Positions 36,195 to 46,804 of a DNA stretch of 64,000 bases are shown here, in pieces. Each line of letters opens with the position of its first letter. Positions within the stretch are counted from its first letter, which is position 1. This stretch comes from Orthonyx spaldingii (lineage: Eukaryota > Chordata > Aves > Passeriformes > Orthonychidae), in contig VZTJ01005217.1 in the NCBI GenBank assembly GCA_013397795.1, positions 692,652 through 756,651 on the forward strand, in the 5' to 3' direction. The notes under the pieces are model-generated. The model made no database searches. It was not told where the DNA came from and saw only the letters and a list, made by a program, of their open reading frames with translations. Made by a program: the position numbers and the translations under genes.

Positions 36195-36355
36195 TTCAAC
36201 AAAATCTCCCAGAGGTCTTGGGAGTCTGAAGAAGTCCCTGCTGACTGGAAGCTAGCAGTGTTATTCCAATTTACAAAAAGGGTGTGAGGGAAGATCCAGG
36301 AAACTACAGAGCAGTTAGACTAACCTCAGTTCCTAAAAAACTCATCCTTAAAAGA
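36195..36355 (+). mobile_element. CR1-type LINE reverse transcriptase fragment, part 1
   Basis: DWKLA, then after a one-base frameshift PIYKKGVREDPGNYR and VRLTSVP, the hallmark N-terminal stretch of CR1-clade reverse transcriptases (DWK-A...P-YKKG...DPGNYRPVSLTSVP). The element is dead: frameshifted and truncated at both ends. Similarity stops at about 36350 and resumes about 500 bases later. Confidence 0.88.
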
Positions 36356-36851
36356 GTACCCCATGAACCGTCATAACCCACCGTAGTGGCTGTGGGAAGG
36401 CTACTGGTGTGGGAGAGATTTTCCACCACAAGCAGATTTTTTTTTTTTCTCCTGGGCAGCTGCTAGTTGTGAGGCTGAAAACCATAAGAACTGTATTTCT
36501 TGTGGAGAAGTCAACACGGTAAAGCAGGAGGAAACTTTTCTCCCTAAATGAACTGTGAAAAGACTAATTTAGAGGTGGTAAACTTACTAAAAGTCCAAGT
36601 GTTGCTTTTTTTGTATTGTCATTGAGATAGAAATGGAGAGGTGGGAGGAGCAGAAGTGTTCTGAAAGTTTTGTTCTGGTTCTTAATGTTTTTCCTTCCTT
36701 TTAGGTCGTTTATAAACTTTCTTTATATTCTTTAAAATTTGAGCCTGCTTTACCTACTCCTAATCCTTATCTCACAGCAAAATTAAATAAAATCTAGTAA
36801 GTGTGCTGGCCTTTAACCAAAAACTCAAGAAGTGTGTGAACTCAAACCACT
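36356..36851. mobile_element. Unidentified insertion splitting the LINE fragment
   Basis: About 500 bases separate two adjoining pieces of the same reverse transcriptase reading. The insert has a T-run at about 36438, an AATAAA at 36786-36791 and no long ORF. Its size and the polyadenylation signal would suit a solo LTR, but I could not find clear TG...CA ends or a target-site duplication. The borders are approximate. Confidence 0.4.
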
Positions 36852-36902
36852 ACAAGGTCATACTGGGTACTATTGAAAAGCATTTGAGGAACAATGAAAT
36901 CA
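36852..36902 (+). mobile_element. CR1-type reverse transcriptase fragment, part 2
   Basis: The frame reads VILGTIEKHLRNNEIT, the continuation expected after SVPGK-MEK in CR1-clade reverse transcriptases. It ends exactly where a minus-strand CR1 3' end begins. Confidence 0.75.
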
Positions 36903-37385
36903 CCATAGAATTGTTTAGGTAGGAAGACTTCTAAGGTTATCAAGTCTAGCTGTTCACCCAGCACTGCCCAGCCCACCACTAAAGCATGTCCCCAAGTGCC
37001 ATATCTACATGTCTTTTAAATCTCTCAAGGAATGGTGACCCACCACTGCCCTTGGGCAGCCTGTTCCAGGGCCTGACCACCCTTTCATTGAAGAAATCTT
37101 TCCTAAAATCCAATCTAACTGGCACAGCTTGAGGCCATTTCCTCCTCTCCTGTTACTTGTTACCTGGGAAAAGAGACTGACCCCACCTGGCTACACCCTC
37201 GTGTCAGGGAGCTGTAGAGAGTGATAAGGTCTCCTCTGAGCAGGCTAAACACCCCCAGACTTGTGCTCCAGGCCCTTCCCCAGCTCCATTGCCCTTCTCT
37301 GGACACACTCCTGCACCTCAAGGTCTTTTGTGTAGTGAGGGGACCGAAATGGGACACAGCATTTCGGGTGCAGCCTCCCCTGTCT
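36903..37385 (-). mobile_element. CR1 LINE 3' segment, antisense
   Basis: It starts with CCATAGAATTGTTTAGGTAG, the reversed CR1 terminus, then GGGCAGCCTGTTCCAGGGCC, TTGAAGAAATCTTTCCTAA, AGGCTAAACACCCCCAGAC and CATTGCCCTTCTCTGGACAC, all standard CR1 3' region landmarks in reverse complement. The right border is approximate. It is opposed to the plus-strand fragment just left of it, so at least two insertions built this mosaic. Confidence 0.93.
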
Positions 37386-38810
37386 GTATCCATGGAGGCA
37401 GTGCCACAGTGTGCAATGAGAACATCACACAAACAAACCAGACAAGTACACAGCAAGGTTCTTCTTAAAGTCATGACACTTGTCTGTGTCTTTTGATGTG
37501 TTGATATTTCAGTCTGGCAAAGTGGATTTCCTCCTTTCAGTGTGATAGCTTAGCTGAGTTTTAATGCTTACTTCAGTTCTATGGCACTACAGAGTCTCTT
37601 GAGATTAAATCTTACCTCTGAATTGATACAACTGTTAGGGAAATGTACACAGAGAAATTGAAAAGTTCTCCGACTGACTACTTCATCAGTGGCCTCTTCA
37701 GTTTTGACTGAAAATAACCAAGAGTTCAAATAAATAGAACTATTCTTCTCTGATAATGTTTACTATGTGCTGTATGTCTCCCACACTTGAAAACAGGTAT
37801 ATTTTGCATAGCTCATGACCCACAAAACGACAGCTTACAAGTGATACATGGCTGCAGAGATAGCTGGCTACTTCTAGTAAAACAGTGTCTAAAGTAGCAA
37901 TACAATGAGTTTATGAAACAAAAATTTTTGTACTGTTGCTGATTTTAGATGTTAGTACCATGGAGAAGCTCACACTGCAGCAATATCTGTGTATTTGTAT
38001 GCATTCACTCATATAAAGTTTATACGTGGAACAGATCACCAGCTATAGATGGGTACTGGGAGAAGGGAAATGCACAAGGATTTTTAAGGATCATCACATG
38101 ATCCAGCTAGGCTGTGACATTTCATTTATGATGCTGGCTGCAGTAGCTGAAGGTGATGTTAAACCTGGGCCCAGCCCGGGTCACTTGTCCTTTTGTCATG
38201 GGAATTGGAGGCAGTGCCAGGGACCGATCCCTTCCTCCCCACCCTGACTGAGATATGACTCCCCACTGCTCTCATCTTACCCTGGATTTTGGACAGCACT
38301 TGTGGCAGTGGCAGCCATGGTTTTGTGTCACAGACAAGCTGCTTCAGGCATGAGCTGCCCAGTGAAGAAGAGCGGAAGAGGTGTCCTGGTGAAGGACACA
38401 GCAGTATTGTCAAGGCAGGTGCTGAGCAGAAGGAATGTGGGTGTGAGGAGAGGATAAAGTTCTATGAATATGTAAGGAAGAGAGGGAGAAGACACGACAG
38501 AGGAGGGAATTTATCAGTAGTAGCGGTGGGTGCAGAGATGTTATTTGAAGGTGAGGATGTCAGAGTTTCACTTAAAATGATGGCCAGTGATTTCAAAGCT
38601 GTCTGAGCAGTGCTGACAGGATGGGGTGACTGCAGGGGTGGGGGGCAGTGATGGAGCTTCCAGTTTCTGGGTCGTGGTTGATCCACAGAGGCTGTGGGGG
38701 AAACCACATCAGGATTTAGGCATGGCTTAAATATGTGAAGCAAAGTGCTGCAGTCAGAAAACTTACTGGTTTAGAGCCTTCAGAAATAAGAATCTTGTTT
38801 TGTGTTGTAG

Positions 38811-38966
38811 GACACAGGTGCAGAAGAGGTTGTCCAGAAGGAACAATTTCCCAGAGTGCAAGTAAACACTGAATATTTTGAAGAAGAGCAAAAGGTCAAT
38901 GAGCTGAAAAATGAATTGGCTGAACTGGATATGGTGCTTATAAATGAGCAACTAAAAGAGCTGGAG
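38811..38966 (+). CDS. SYNE2: SYNE2 exon 36 (156 nt)
   Basis: Acceptor TTTTGTGTTGTAG, donor GAG|GTATGG; 52 codons, phase 0/0. After an acidic lead it returns to coiled coil: EEEQKVNELKNELAELDMVL and NEQLKELE against human EDERKVNELQNQPLELDTML and NEQLEEIE. This fixes the far side of the acidic insert. The next intron is 378 nt, with a CT-rich run near 39310. Confidence 0.94.
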
Positions 38967-39344
38967 GTATGGAAACTGCACAGCCATTCCTCATTGTTAA
39001 TGTAGTGATACACTTGCAGAACTGTGATTCACTTGGGCAAACCAAAATTGTTGCCCATAGCCTTATCTGAGTTTTGACTGCATGATTAAGTCAGTTTGAC
39101 TGCAAACACTGTGCCTTGATACATGCCCAGGTAAATGCCATAGTTGGTCCTGCTCTTCCAGAGTGCAGTAGTAGATACACATAGGATTGCACCTGTGCTT
39201 CCATGATGTGCTCCTTTGCTTGTGGATGAGCAGGAATATATTTGTAGGTGAATCAGTATTTAGCCGTATTTTGTGTTGAAAGCTGAGCGTCTTTGAGATC
39301 ATCCTTTAATCCCCTCTCTCTCTCTGTGGTGGGCTTGATTGTAG

Positions 39345-39610
39345 AATTTAAAAACTGAGCTGGAAACGTGGAAAGCCAAGTCTTTGTGCCATAGTGAAGA
39401 AGCAATTCCCAATGGAACAGGGTCAAATGGAGCAGAGCTGCAAACCATGGAGCCTGCGGTGCCCTGCTGGGACAGGCTGCTCCAGGAGCTGGAAGCTGTG
39501 AAGGCAGTGAAGCAACAACAGTGCTGTTTAATTAATGAATACCAGAAAAATCTTTCTGCTGCACAGTCCTCAATGAAAAATTTGTCAACAGAGAAAGATA
39601 GCATAAAGAT
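39345..39610 (+). CDS. SYNE2: SYNE2 exon 37 (266 nt)
   Basis: Acceptor GCTTGATTGTAG, donor AAGAT|GTAAGT. WDRLLQELEAVKAVKQQQ and LSAAQSSMKNLSTEKDSIK align with human LDNLLQALITLKKNKESQ and LAAVESSMKALLTDKESLK. It leaves two bases that form Met with the next exon. The next intron (39611-40689, 1,079 nt) is very AT-rich; a 141-codon antisense ORF there has no homology I recognise. Confidence 0.95.
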
Positions 39611-40689
39611 GTAAGTATAGTGGAGGGGTTTGGTTAAGAGGTTGCAGAACAAATGTGGTCCTATACCGAATTTCGTGCCAGGTTTCAGTAATGCCCAGAC
39701 AAGAATATGGAGTTATATCCTCTTTAAGAGAAGTCTTAGGAGTTTGTAAGTTTGTGAACAGAGTTGAGCAGAAGAATTTCTGGTGGCTCTCTGCTATCCC
39801 TAAGCCACATCTACTCCCTTTATTCTTTATGCAAAACAAAGAAACAGTTGCTGGGCTAAAAACCTTGATAAATCCATCTTGAAATATTTTTTTTAAAATG
39901 TGGCAGATGTGAAATACTAATGGTTCTTTAAGGACCCATTCCATTTTCTTTTCTGAATGAAATATCTCTTTATTCTGAAAACTAACCTTACTTGATAGGA
40001 AGAATTCCATGGCAATAAGTAAGTCTACATTGCCAATTCAGAGGTAACCAATGCAGAAAAGGTATTTACTCTTTTGTGAATTAGTCTTCAAAACACAGAA
40101 CTAGTTTGTCACAGTAACGTATCAAAATAATTTGAAAATCTTTACAGTTTTTGAAATAGTTAATTTACATCAAAGAGATTAAAAAAATATAATAAAAATC
40201 TATCTGCTAAATGTATTTAAATGGGCATTTTAAAATACTCCTGGAAATAAAAGATGAGTAGATTCATTTGGAAGAGTTTATCTTGCATGGATGGAAATGT
40301 CTCAATTTTTTTATAACCAAGTTTTATCTTCATTGTCAAACAGAAATTACTATAAAATGTTGTTAATACACTTAGAAATGACATAACACTGTTGTTGATT
40401 TTTAAAAGAAAGGCTACACTCTATATTAGTATATACTGCAATTTTAGGGAATATATAGTAGAACATATCTTTTCTGCAGAGATACCTATGAATAGTGAAT
40501 GCTCTACAGATAAGCAAGAAATTATACTGCAAGGGTGGTTAGGGAACTCCTAAGAGAACATTGAGAGCCACATGTGACTAAGTGAATAAAATTAGTGAAT
40601 TGTACTCTAAACAGTGAAATTTGTTTTTAAAAATGTCTAAGTATAAGGAGAATTCATTATTTTTAAACACTACTCATATTTTTTGGCAG

Positions 40690-42796
40690 GGGTCCTATGA
40701 ATAACACAGTTCTTCTGGAGAAAATTAAGGCATGCATAGAGTCCTTACGAAAAGAAAGAGATGTCTTAAACCAGTTACAAAGTCAGCAAGAAGTTTTATC
40801 TCAGCATTTGACATGCATGGATAAAGTGTTGACAGAAGGCCAAATGAGGCAACTGGAGCACTGGTGGCAGCACATGGAACAAGCAGTGCAAAAGAAACAT
40901 GATCAGGTTGTGGCAGAAATCGATGAATTCAACCTGCTTATGAATAAAGCACGGGATATTCAGAGGCTGATACAAGAACAGTATTTGCAAGCAGAGTTGC
41001 AGTCCTCAGCTGCAGGAAAAGCCAAAGACCCTCTAATTTGGACCACAGAGCTACAGGACATTAAACATGGTCTTTCTCTCTTAAAGAGAAGGATTGAGCT
41101 GCAGATGAAAAGAATTTGGAGTGATCAAGAGAAGGTGGCTTTGGAGAACTCTATACATGATTTGCAGAGCAAACTGGAAGCATTATCAGCACAACAAACT
41201 CCCCAAGAGGATATTCAGACCACTGGTCCTGCTCTCATGAAACATGAAATGATGAAGAGGCTGAAAGAAAATATTTCATGGGTCAAAGATTCACTGTCCC
41301 ACCTTGATGAGAAAGCAGCGCTTTTCCCCAGTGATGTCAAATCACAGATCAGAAATTGTCAGCTTATGAACACAGACATCCTAAACAGAGAACCTGTGAT
41401 TGTATCCCTGGATTACGGGCTCCAGCACATCCTTCCCAGCTTGGAGCCAGAGGAGGTCTCTGATATGACCTTCCTTTTACAAACATTGAAGAATTCATAC
41501 AAGGCTCTTGTTTTAAAATCCGCTCAAAGACTGCAGCACTTGGAGCTCCAGCTGGAGGAGAGGCAAAGACTTGCTGCAGAAATAGACAAAGTTCACTCTC
41601 AGCTTCGCAGAGCCGAGCTGATGGCCAGGCCTGACCCAAACCAAAGCAGCACATGCTCAGAGTTAGTCAGCCAGCAGGCCATTCTAAAGGAGATGCTAAA
41701 GGACATACAGGAAATAGAAGGGCTTATCTCATCCCACTGTAAAGAGAGTCAGGTCACAGCTGGGGAGCTGAGCCTGTCCGAACAACTGTTCTTGATTGAT
41801 CAGTTAAGAAGTCTGAAGAACAGAGCAAGGAAGACACAGAGGCAAATTCAAAGTAAACTTCATGAAGTAGAAAAGAAGACAGCTGTCTCCAGAGAGTTTG
41901 CTGAAGGAATAGCTGCATTGCAGCAGAGTCTTAATGATTTACAGGATGGTGAAACGAACCTGAAAGATGATGAATTAGTAGGTGCCAAGCAGGGACTGAA
42001 GGACAAATGCAGAACACTGAAAGAAAAAGTGTTAGCTTTTCAGTCAAATCTGTCACAAGTAATGAAGTACAAGGAAATATTTGAATGTGTAGGCCTGAAG
42101 TGGGACTCAATGCAGCTGGATGAATTGCAAACTGAATTTTCTAAAATTAAAAATAAAATTAAAGAGAAGATAATACACTTGGAAAATATTGTTAGGGAAT
42201 GGGATAAGATTCAAGTATTGCTAAATGAAATCCAGACTGTGACATTCACTGTAAGAAAAGAAGCTAATATCCTAAATGATAGCTCCAGCTCTTCTCCTGC
42301 TGAGAATGTCATATCTGCACAGATTCTATTGCAGGCAGTTGAACAAATCTTGCACTTAACCCAGGAGGCAGCAAATCAAATAAACAAAAATGAGATCTTT
42401 GCTTCAGCATTCAAAGAATCTAAGAGGAAAGAAATAAAGAGCCTGGAGAAAAATGTTGAGGAATTGAATCAGTTTCTTCAAAACTTGGTCTCTGGGCTAC
42501 AGAGTGTAAACAAGGAAGGTAGCCAGAATGAAGTAGAAAATATATTCCACATCATAAAGCATATTCAGTTAGAACTCCAGCAGCCACTTGTGGTAGACAT
42601 AAATACAATGCAGGATGAAAAGCTGCGATGGGAAGCAATTCAGAATATGATGGAAGCCAAGTTTTCTGCTCTTAAATGTATAATGGAAAAAGGGAGGGAA
42701 AACCAAGAAGAAAAATCTGCTGCTGCTATAGAAACAAAGTTAGAGACACTGCAAGGCCACGAAGCACAACTGAAGGCAGACATTGCTGCCCGTGTT
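40690..42796 (+). CDS. SYNE2: SYNE2 giant exon (exon 38, 2,107 nt)
   Basis: A single uninterrupted exon of about 702 codons, roughly six to seven spectrin repeats. Acceptor TTTTTTGGCAG, donor GTT|GTAAGT. It enters with the last base of Met, then GPMNNTVLLEKIKACIES (human GPLDSVTYLDKIKKFIAS). Other matches to human: RQLEHWWQHMEQAVQKK (KQLEHGWEQVEQQIQKK), KHGLSLLKRRIELQMKRIW (KHGFSVLKGQAELQMKRIW), ALVLKSAQRLQHLELQLEER (MLVLKSTQRSQQLEFKLEER). Similarity is moderate across the exon, so the intronless rod segment rather than its exact sequence is kept. The apparent start codon at 40697 is internal. The next intron is 672 nt with nothing recognised. Confidence 0.98.
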
Positions 42797-43468
42797 GTAA
42801 GTATATTTAATGAAAGTGAAGTATTGAGATATGCTTTCCCCCAGTAATTACATTAGGTGTCTGTGACTCTGGCATTTTTATTTTCATGACTCACATCCTC
42901 ATTTATTCTAACAGCTGAATTGGCCCATGATCATCTCTGCATTGCTGGATAGGATGGCAATCATGGCAGAAACCAAGGATACAAAGTTGTGTTCAGTTTG
43001 ATTATAATCAGTCAGTGGGGATTAGCACAAGAAGAGAATGGGAAAGAGGAGGAAGGAAAAGGTTGTAGCTGAAGAGAGACTGACTGGGTGCAGTCATCCT
43101 GTGATTATAGGCAACATTTTCAGTAGTGACAATGATGAAAAAATCCGAGCACCTTGTTTCTGCCATAAAGAGAAGTTTTACCACTTGGGAGTGATCAAGA
43201 AGATTAAAGCACAGGTCAAACCAATGTGATCAGGAAGGGTGAATGTAATTCCTGTCCTGAGGACAATCAATCCATGGGTTACAGCACTGCTCTGTGACTA
43301 CATAGGCAGCAAGATGTGTTTTCCACATGTCCTCCCTCACCTCCCCAGGCCAATTCTGGGAGCATTGGTCTCAAAGACAGCCAAGTGTGAAATTGTAAGA
43401 CCATCTGGTGATCCAGAGGAGCACAGCAGCCTTTCTTTATTGTTCCTTTCTCTTTTTAATTCTTTTAG

Positions 43469-43788
43469 AATGCCCTGAAAGAGGCATGTGGGGCTGGTGA
43501 GCTGTATACCAAAGCCCTTCAGAGGACTGCCAGGTTCCTCGAGGACTATGAAGCTCCAGCCCAGGCTGCAGCAGAGCTCTGCAGCTCAGAGGAGATCTGT
43601 CAGACTCCACAGTGGAAAGAGGAAGAGTTTAGCTCTGCAAAGGCTGACTTGGAAAACCTGCACTCCAAGCTGAAAAACCTAGTGAAGCCAGAAGACAAAG
43701 TGTGTCTGGAAAATGCTTTAAGAGAACTGGTGGAAAAGAGTTTGGCATTAAGGAAGAAGGCTCAAAGAAGGGAAGCTGATGAACAGAG
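43469..43788 (+). CDS. SYNE2: SYNE2 exon 39 (320 nt)
   Basis: Acceptor TAATTCTTTTAG, donor AGAG|GTGGGT. NALKEACGAGELYTKALQRT and LRELVEKSLALRKKAQRRE parallel human NVLNDAYENLTRYKEAVTRA and LQELVSKNSAMKEAFKAQE. About one repeat. It leaves two bases of Arg. The next intron (699 nt) holds nothing recognised. Confidence 0.95.
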
Positions 43789-44487
43789 GTGGGTTTAAGA
43801 GATCTTCATAGATCTTGTTCCTTATTATGAGAAACTTGACTGAAAATAAATCCAGTGTAGTTTCTGCTCTGATTGAAATTCAAGTATTCAGCAATTCCAG
43901 CAGCAAGAACTGTAAGCATTCCCGTTTTCTCAAGTGTGATTGTTAAGGAAGGAAAACTGCCAGACAATAACCATAGTGCTATTTTGCAGTGCAGTCATTT
44001 GTTGTATATTCCAAAACGTGGGGCTTGAGTGAGGGTCATAGGGTGCCAGACTCAGAAGAAAGCACATTCTTACAGTCTCTAGTTCAGTGCTGGTGGAGGT
44101 TAGAATAGTTTCCAGAGGGTCTCTAATTCATGTCTTCCATAGGCTGTTCTGATGGCTTGAGAAAGTAAAGCCCAAACAAGGCACAGGCTGTAGTTTCCTT
44201 CCTTCCTTCAGGTACAGAAGAAATCTCGAGGGCCTTCAGATACATTTATAGAAAAAGTTTGGGAGAGAGAGTAAAGAAGTTTTAAACTGCTTGATCATGA
44301 TCCAGCGATCAGTACCTCATCTGTCAAACCTGAAGTTTTTAACAAATGCTAATTGACAATAACTTGCAAAACAGTCAGGACTGGAAGTTCATAAGGTTTT
44401 TTAAAACTTTTTGTTCTGTTGGGCATTACGTTGGCGAGAGGAACAACAACAACAAATTTTAATTGATCCATTCATTGTTTCGTGCAG

Positions 44488-44632
44488 GTATTTTGAAAAA
44501 CACAAAAGCTACACAGAAACCAAAGACAAAGTCTGTGATAATCTTAAGAAACTGGAAAAGATGCTTAGACAGTCTTTGTCTAAGATTCCAGTATCCTATA
44601 AAGAAGCTTTGGAGCATTTGGAAGAAAGCAAG
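44488..44632 (+). CDS. SYNE2: SYNE2 exon 40 (145 nt)
   Basis: Acceptor GTTTCGTGCAG, donor AAG|GTAAGA. YFEKHKSYTETKDKVCDNL and LEKMLRQSLSKIPVSYKEAL followed by EHLEESK align with human YLENYKCYRKMEEDIYTNL and METVLGQSMSSLPLSYREAL. It ends in phase 0. The next intron (375 nt) shows nothing recognised. Confidence 0.96.
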
Positions 44633-45007
44633 GTAAGAAAGGCTCTGAAGAACTTGAAAAGCTCATGCAAAACTAATGCAGCTATGTACATCATATCACT
44701 GAAATTCTTTCTCCTGGATTTATGTATCTATAAAACCACAGAATATATTTATATACCTATTAAAAGACCAGGGTATAATAGACCATGTGAAATGAGTATA
44801 TCTTACTGCTGTAGAAATCAAACAATTTATTTACCCCCCCTTTCTCCACAGTCTTAGCCAACAGAATTCCCTCATTATGACCATATTTTACCAGCTCACT
44901 GGAGTGATTACCATTTTCCTAGAGGATCCTAATCGTGTTACTGAATACTTCATTAACACTCCTGACTGTAGCATTTTATTTATTTATGTATTTGTTTTTC
45001 CTATAAG

Positions 45008-45223
45008 ATTTTGGTCTCCAGCATCGACTCTGCTGAAGAGGATCTGGTGAAGCTGAGGCAGATCTCTGGAGAGCTGATGAGGTTACGCAGAGGGAGTGAC
45101 AGGGCCCTGGGCAGGATTGTAACAGTGCTGTGGGAAAACTGGCTGGGTTTGCTTGAGGCAGCCAAAGGGCTGGAAATTACCTGTGAAGAGCTAAAGCAGG
45201 AATGGAAATTCATCAATGAGGAG
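45008..45223 (+). CDS. SYNE2: SYNE2 exon 41 (216 nt)
   Basis: Acceptor TTTTTCCTATAAG, donor GAG|GTGAGT; 72 codons, phase 0/0. IVTVLWENWLGLLEAAKGLE and CEELKQEWKFINEE are close to human IVSALWEKWLSLLEAAKEWE and CEELKQEWKFVSEE. The next intron is 372 nt with nothing recognised. Confidence 0.97.
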
Positions 45224-45595
45224 GTGAGTTGCCCAACATGTGTAAGTTTGGGGGATGGAGATGGGGCTGTGAGTAAAATGGCCTGTAAAGGGCTGAGATC
45301 AGGGCAGAATATGATTTCCCACTTGCTGCTCAGCCAGTTATCCCCACCCTTTCCTGAACTCAGAGTCAAAAACGTTGGGGATATTTATATTCAATTCTCT
45401 GAACCCAAAAGAACTCTGCAGGGGTTATGTGCTTTGTGAAAGCAAACTCAGACGTATTGTCACATTTCAGAGGTTCCAGTTCTGACTGTGTAATTCCCAG
45501 TACTTAGTCACCCGTGTGAGTAAATGAATAATGTAACTTAAGGTGGTGGAATGAAAGAGCACTTCATCTCATGCTTTGCCATGGTGTTTACTTAG

Positions 45596-45861
45596 CTGGA
45601 ACGAGAAACAATAATTCTCGATAAGCTCCAGGAAGAACAGCCAGAAAGCCTTAAAGAGAAGGAAAAGGCCACCAGAGAGGAACTGGTAGAGTTACTCGAT
45701 TTTGTGAGCTCATTTGAAGAAAACATCAACCAGCAACAGCTCCTCTTACTCTTGCTTCTTCACCGGATAAGAAACATCCTGAATACACCTGAAAATGCCG
45801 AGGGAGAAGCTGCCCTTCCTGCCTTGTGTGAGATAAAGGCAATGCAAGAGCGCTGCAAAAA
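45596..45861 (+). CDS. SYNE2: SYNE2 exon 42 (266 nt)
   Basis: Acceptor GTTTACTTAG, donor AAAAA|GTAAGT. LERETIILDKLQEEQPE and QQQLLLLLLLHRIRNI align with human IEREAIILDNLQEELPE and KQQLLLTLLLQRIRSI. It leaves two bases of Lys. The next intron (786 nt) has the old repeat at 45993. Confidence 0.96.
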
Positions 45862-45992
45862 GTAAGTGGTGTGAAATTTCTGTTGAAGGTATGAGACAGG
45901 ACTCATACCTTGTGCTTGTGTTTACAAGCACAGCATTTTATTGGATATCACAGAATATATAAAAGCTGTAATGCAGTTAAAAAGACAATGAA

Positions 45993-46050
45993 TGCTGGAC
46001 CATACCAATGCTCTATCTCACCCATCTGCTGTCTCCAGCATGGGCATTGG
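45993..46050. repeat. Possible ancient CR1/L3-like repeat remnant
   Basis: TGCTGGACCATACCAATGCT followed by CCATCTGCTGTCTCCAGCATGGGC resembles the old amniote repeat reading ggaccaatggtccatctagc...cctgtctcc. The match is short and diverged, so the family and strand are uncertain. Confidence 0.35.
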
Positions 46051-46647
46051 GGGATATTATTTAGGGAGAAGACCTGAGCCTGGCCATATCATTTGTGGGC
46101 TGCAATTTGTGTTCAAATGCAGTAGAAATCGAGGAACAAAAGTCAGTTTTAGAGGACCCAAGCACTTGTGCATTTTAAGGTTTTCCACTTTTAGGAAAAT
46201 CTGACCTTGTGCTTTTTGCAACAATGCAACTTTCCTCTAAGTGAGTGCCACTGTCTAAAATTCACCCCAAATATTTTTTGCAAATCTGATGATTGTACTC
46301 ACCCTTCTCCAGGTCTGCTTTTGGACAGGGGAATCTTTGTGAGCAGCATCTGCTCTGCCAGTATCTTCATACCCTGAGAACCTGACCTCTGTTTGCTGTT
46401 TAAATATGACTTCTATCTGATTTGATCTGCCAAATGTACTGTTTACCATTATCTGAAGACTCACTTTGAAGAAACTGAGATAAATAAGTGACATAAAAAT
46501 CATAGATTTAATAACAGAAAAAAATGCTAAATTACGGACAAGTGTGGTTCTGGATATATATCTATAAAATATCTGTATTAAGCACGCTCTTTGCTCCTAC
46601 TCGGTGTAGAGTTTAAGCAATGTATTCTTTCTGGTAATCTTCCATAG

Positions 46648-46804
46648 GTTGTACAAAAAAGCTCAAGACCATAAAGATTCTGTGAAAGCTGAGATCCAAG
46701 AGAGGAACAAGGTCACTGAAGAAATAAGTGCAGTGACAAATGCATTACAGAATGCTGCATCTGTGTTATTGCAGGATGCTGATGGCAAGGCAGAACAGCT
46801 GGAG
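46648..46804 (+). CDS. SYNE2: SYNE2 exon 43 (157 nt)
   Basis: Acceptor AATCTTCCATAG; donor GAG|GTTGGT has T at +3. LYKKAQDHKDSVKAEIQERN aligns with human LLQKVQKNKELVQTEIQERH. It ends in phase 0. The peptide joins exon 44 as QLEELQSVI, against human QFEELQSIL, so no exon is missing from the long intron between them. Confidence 0.95.

Larger units (their letters stand above)
35547..38810 (+). other. SYNE2: Intron 35 (3,264 nt), retroelement-rich
   Basis: It contains the LINE fragments listed separately (36195-37385). The flanks 35547-36194 and 37386-38810 look unique; short ORFs there on both strands (for example 38289-38606) have no recognisable homology and no splice context. Exon 36 joins human-like coding sequence at its end. 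Confidence 0.8.

Noticed and set aside
37160..37496. ORFs of 104 and 91 codons on opposite strands
   Set aside because: Both fall inside, or run just past, the antisense CR1 3' region and are by-products of that repeat.
39585..40010. 141-codon minus-strand ORF
   Set aside because: It overlaps exon 37 and its intron antisense, with no domain or splice context recognised.
40697..42847. A stand-alone 716-codon gene starting at ATG 40697
   Set aside because: The frame continues from exon 37 through the acceptor at 40689, and the donor at 42797 joins exon 39. The last 16 residues of the open frame are intron read-through.
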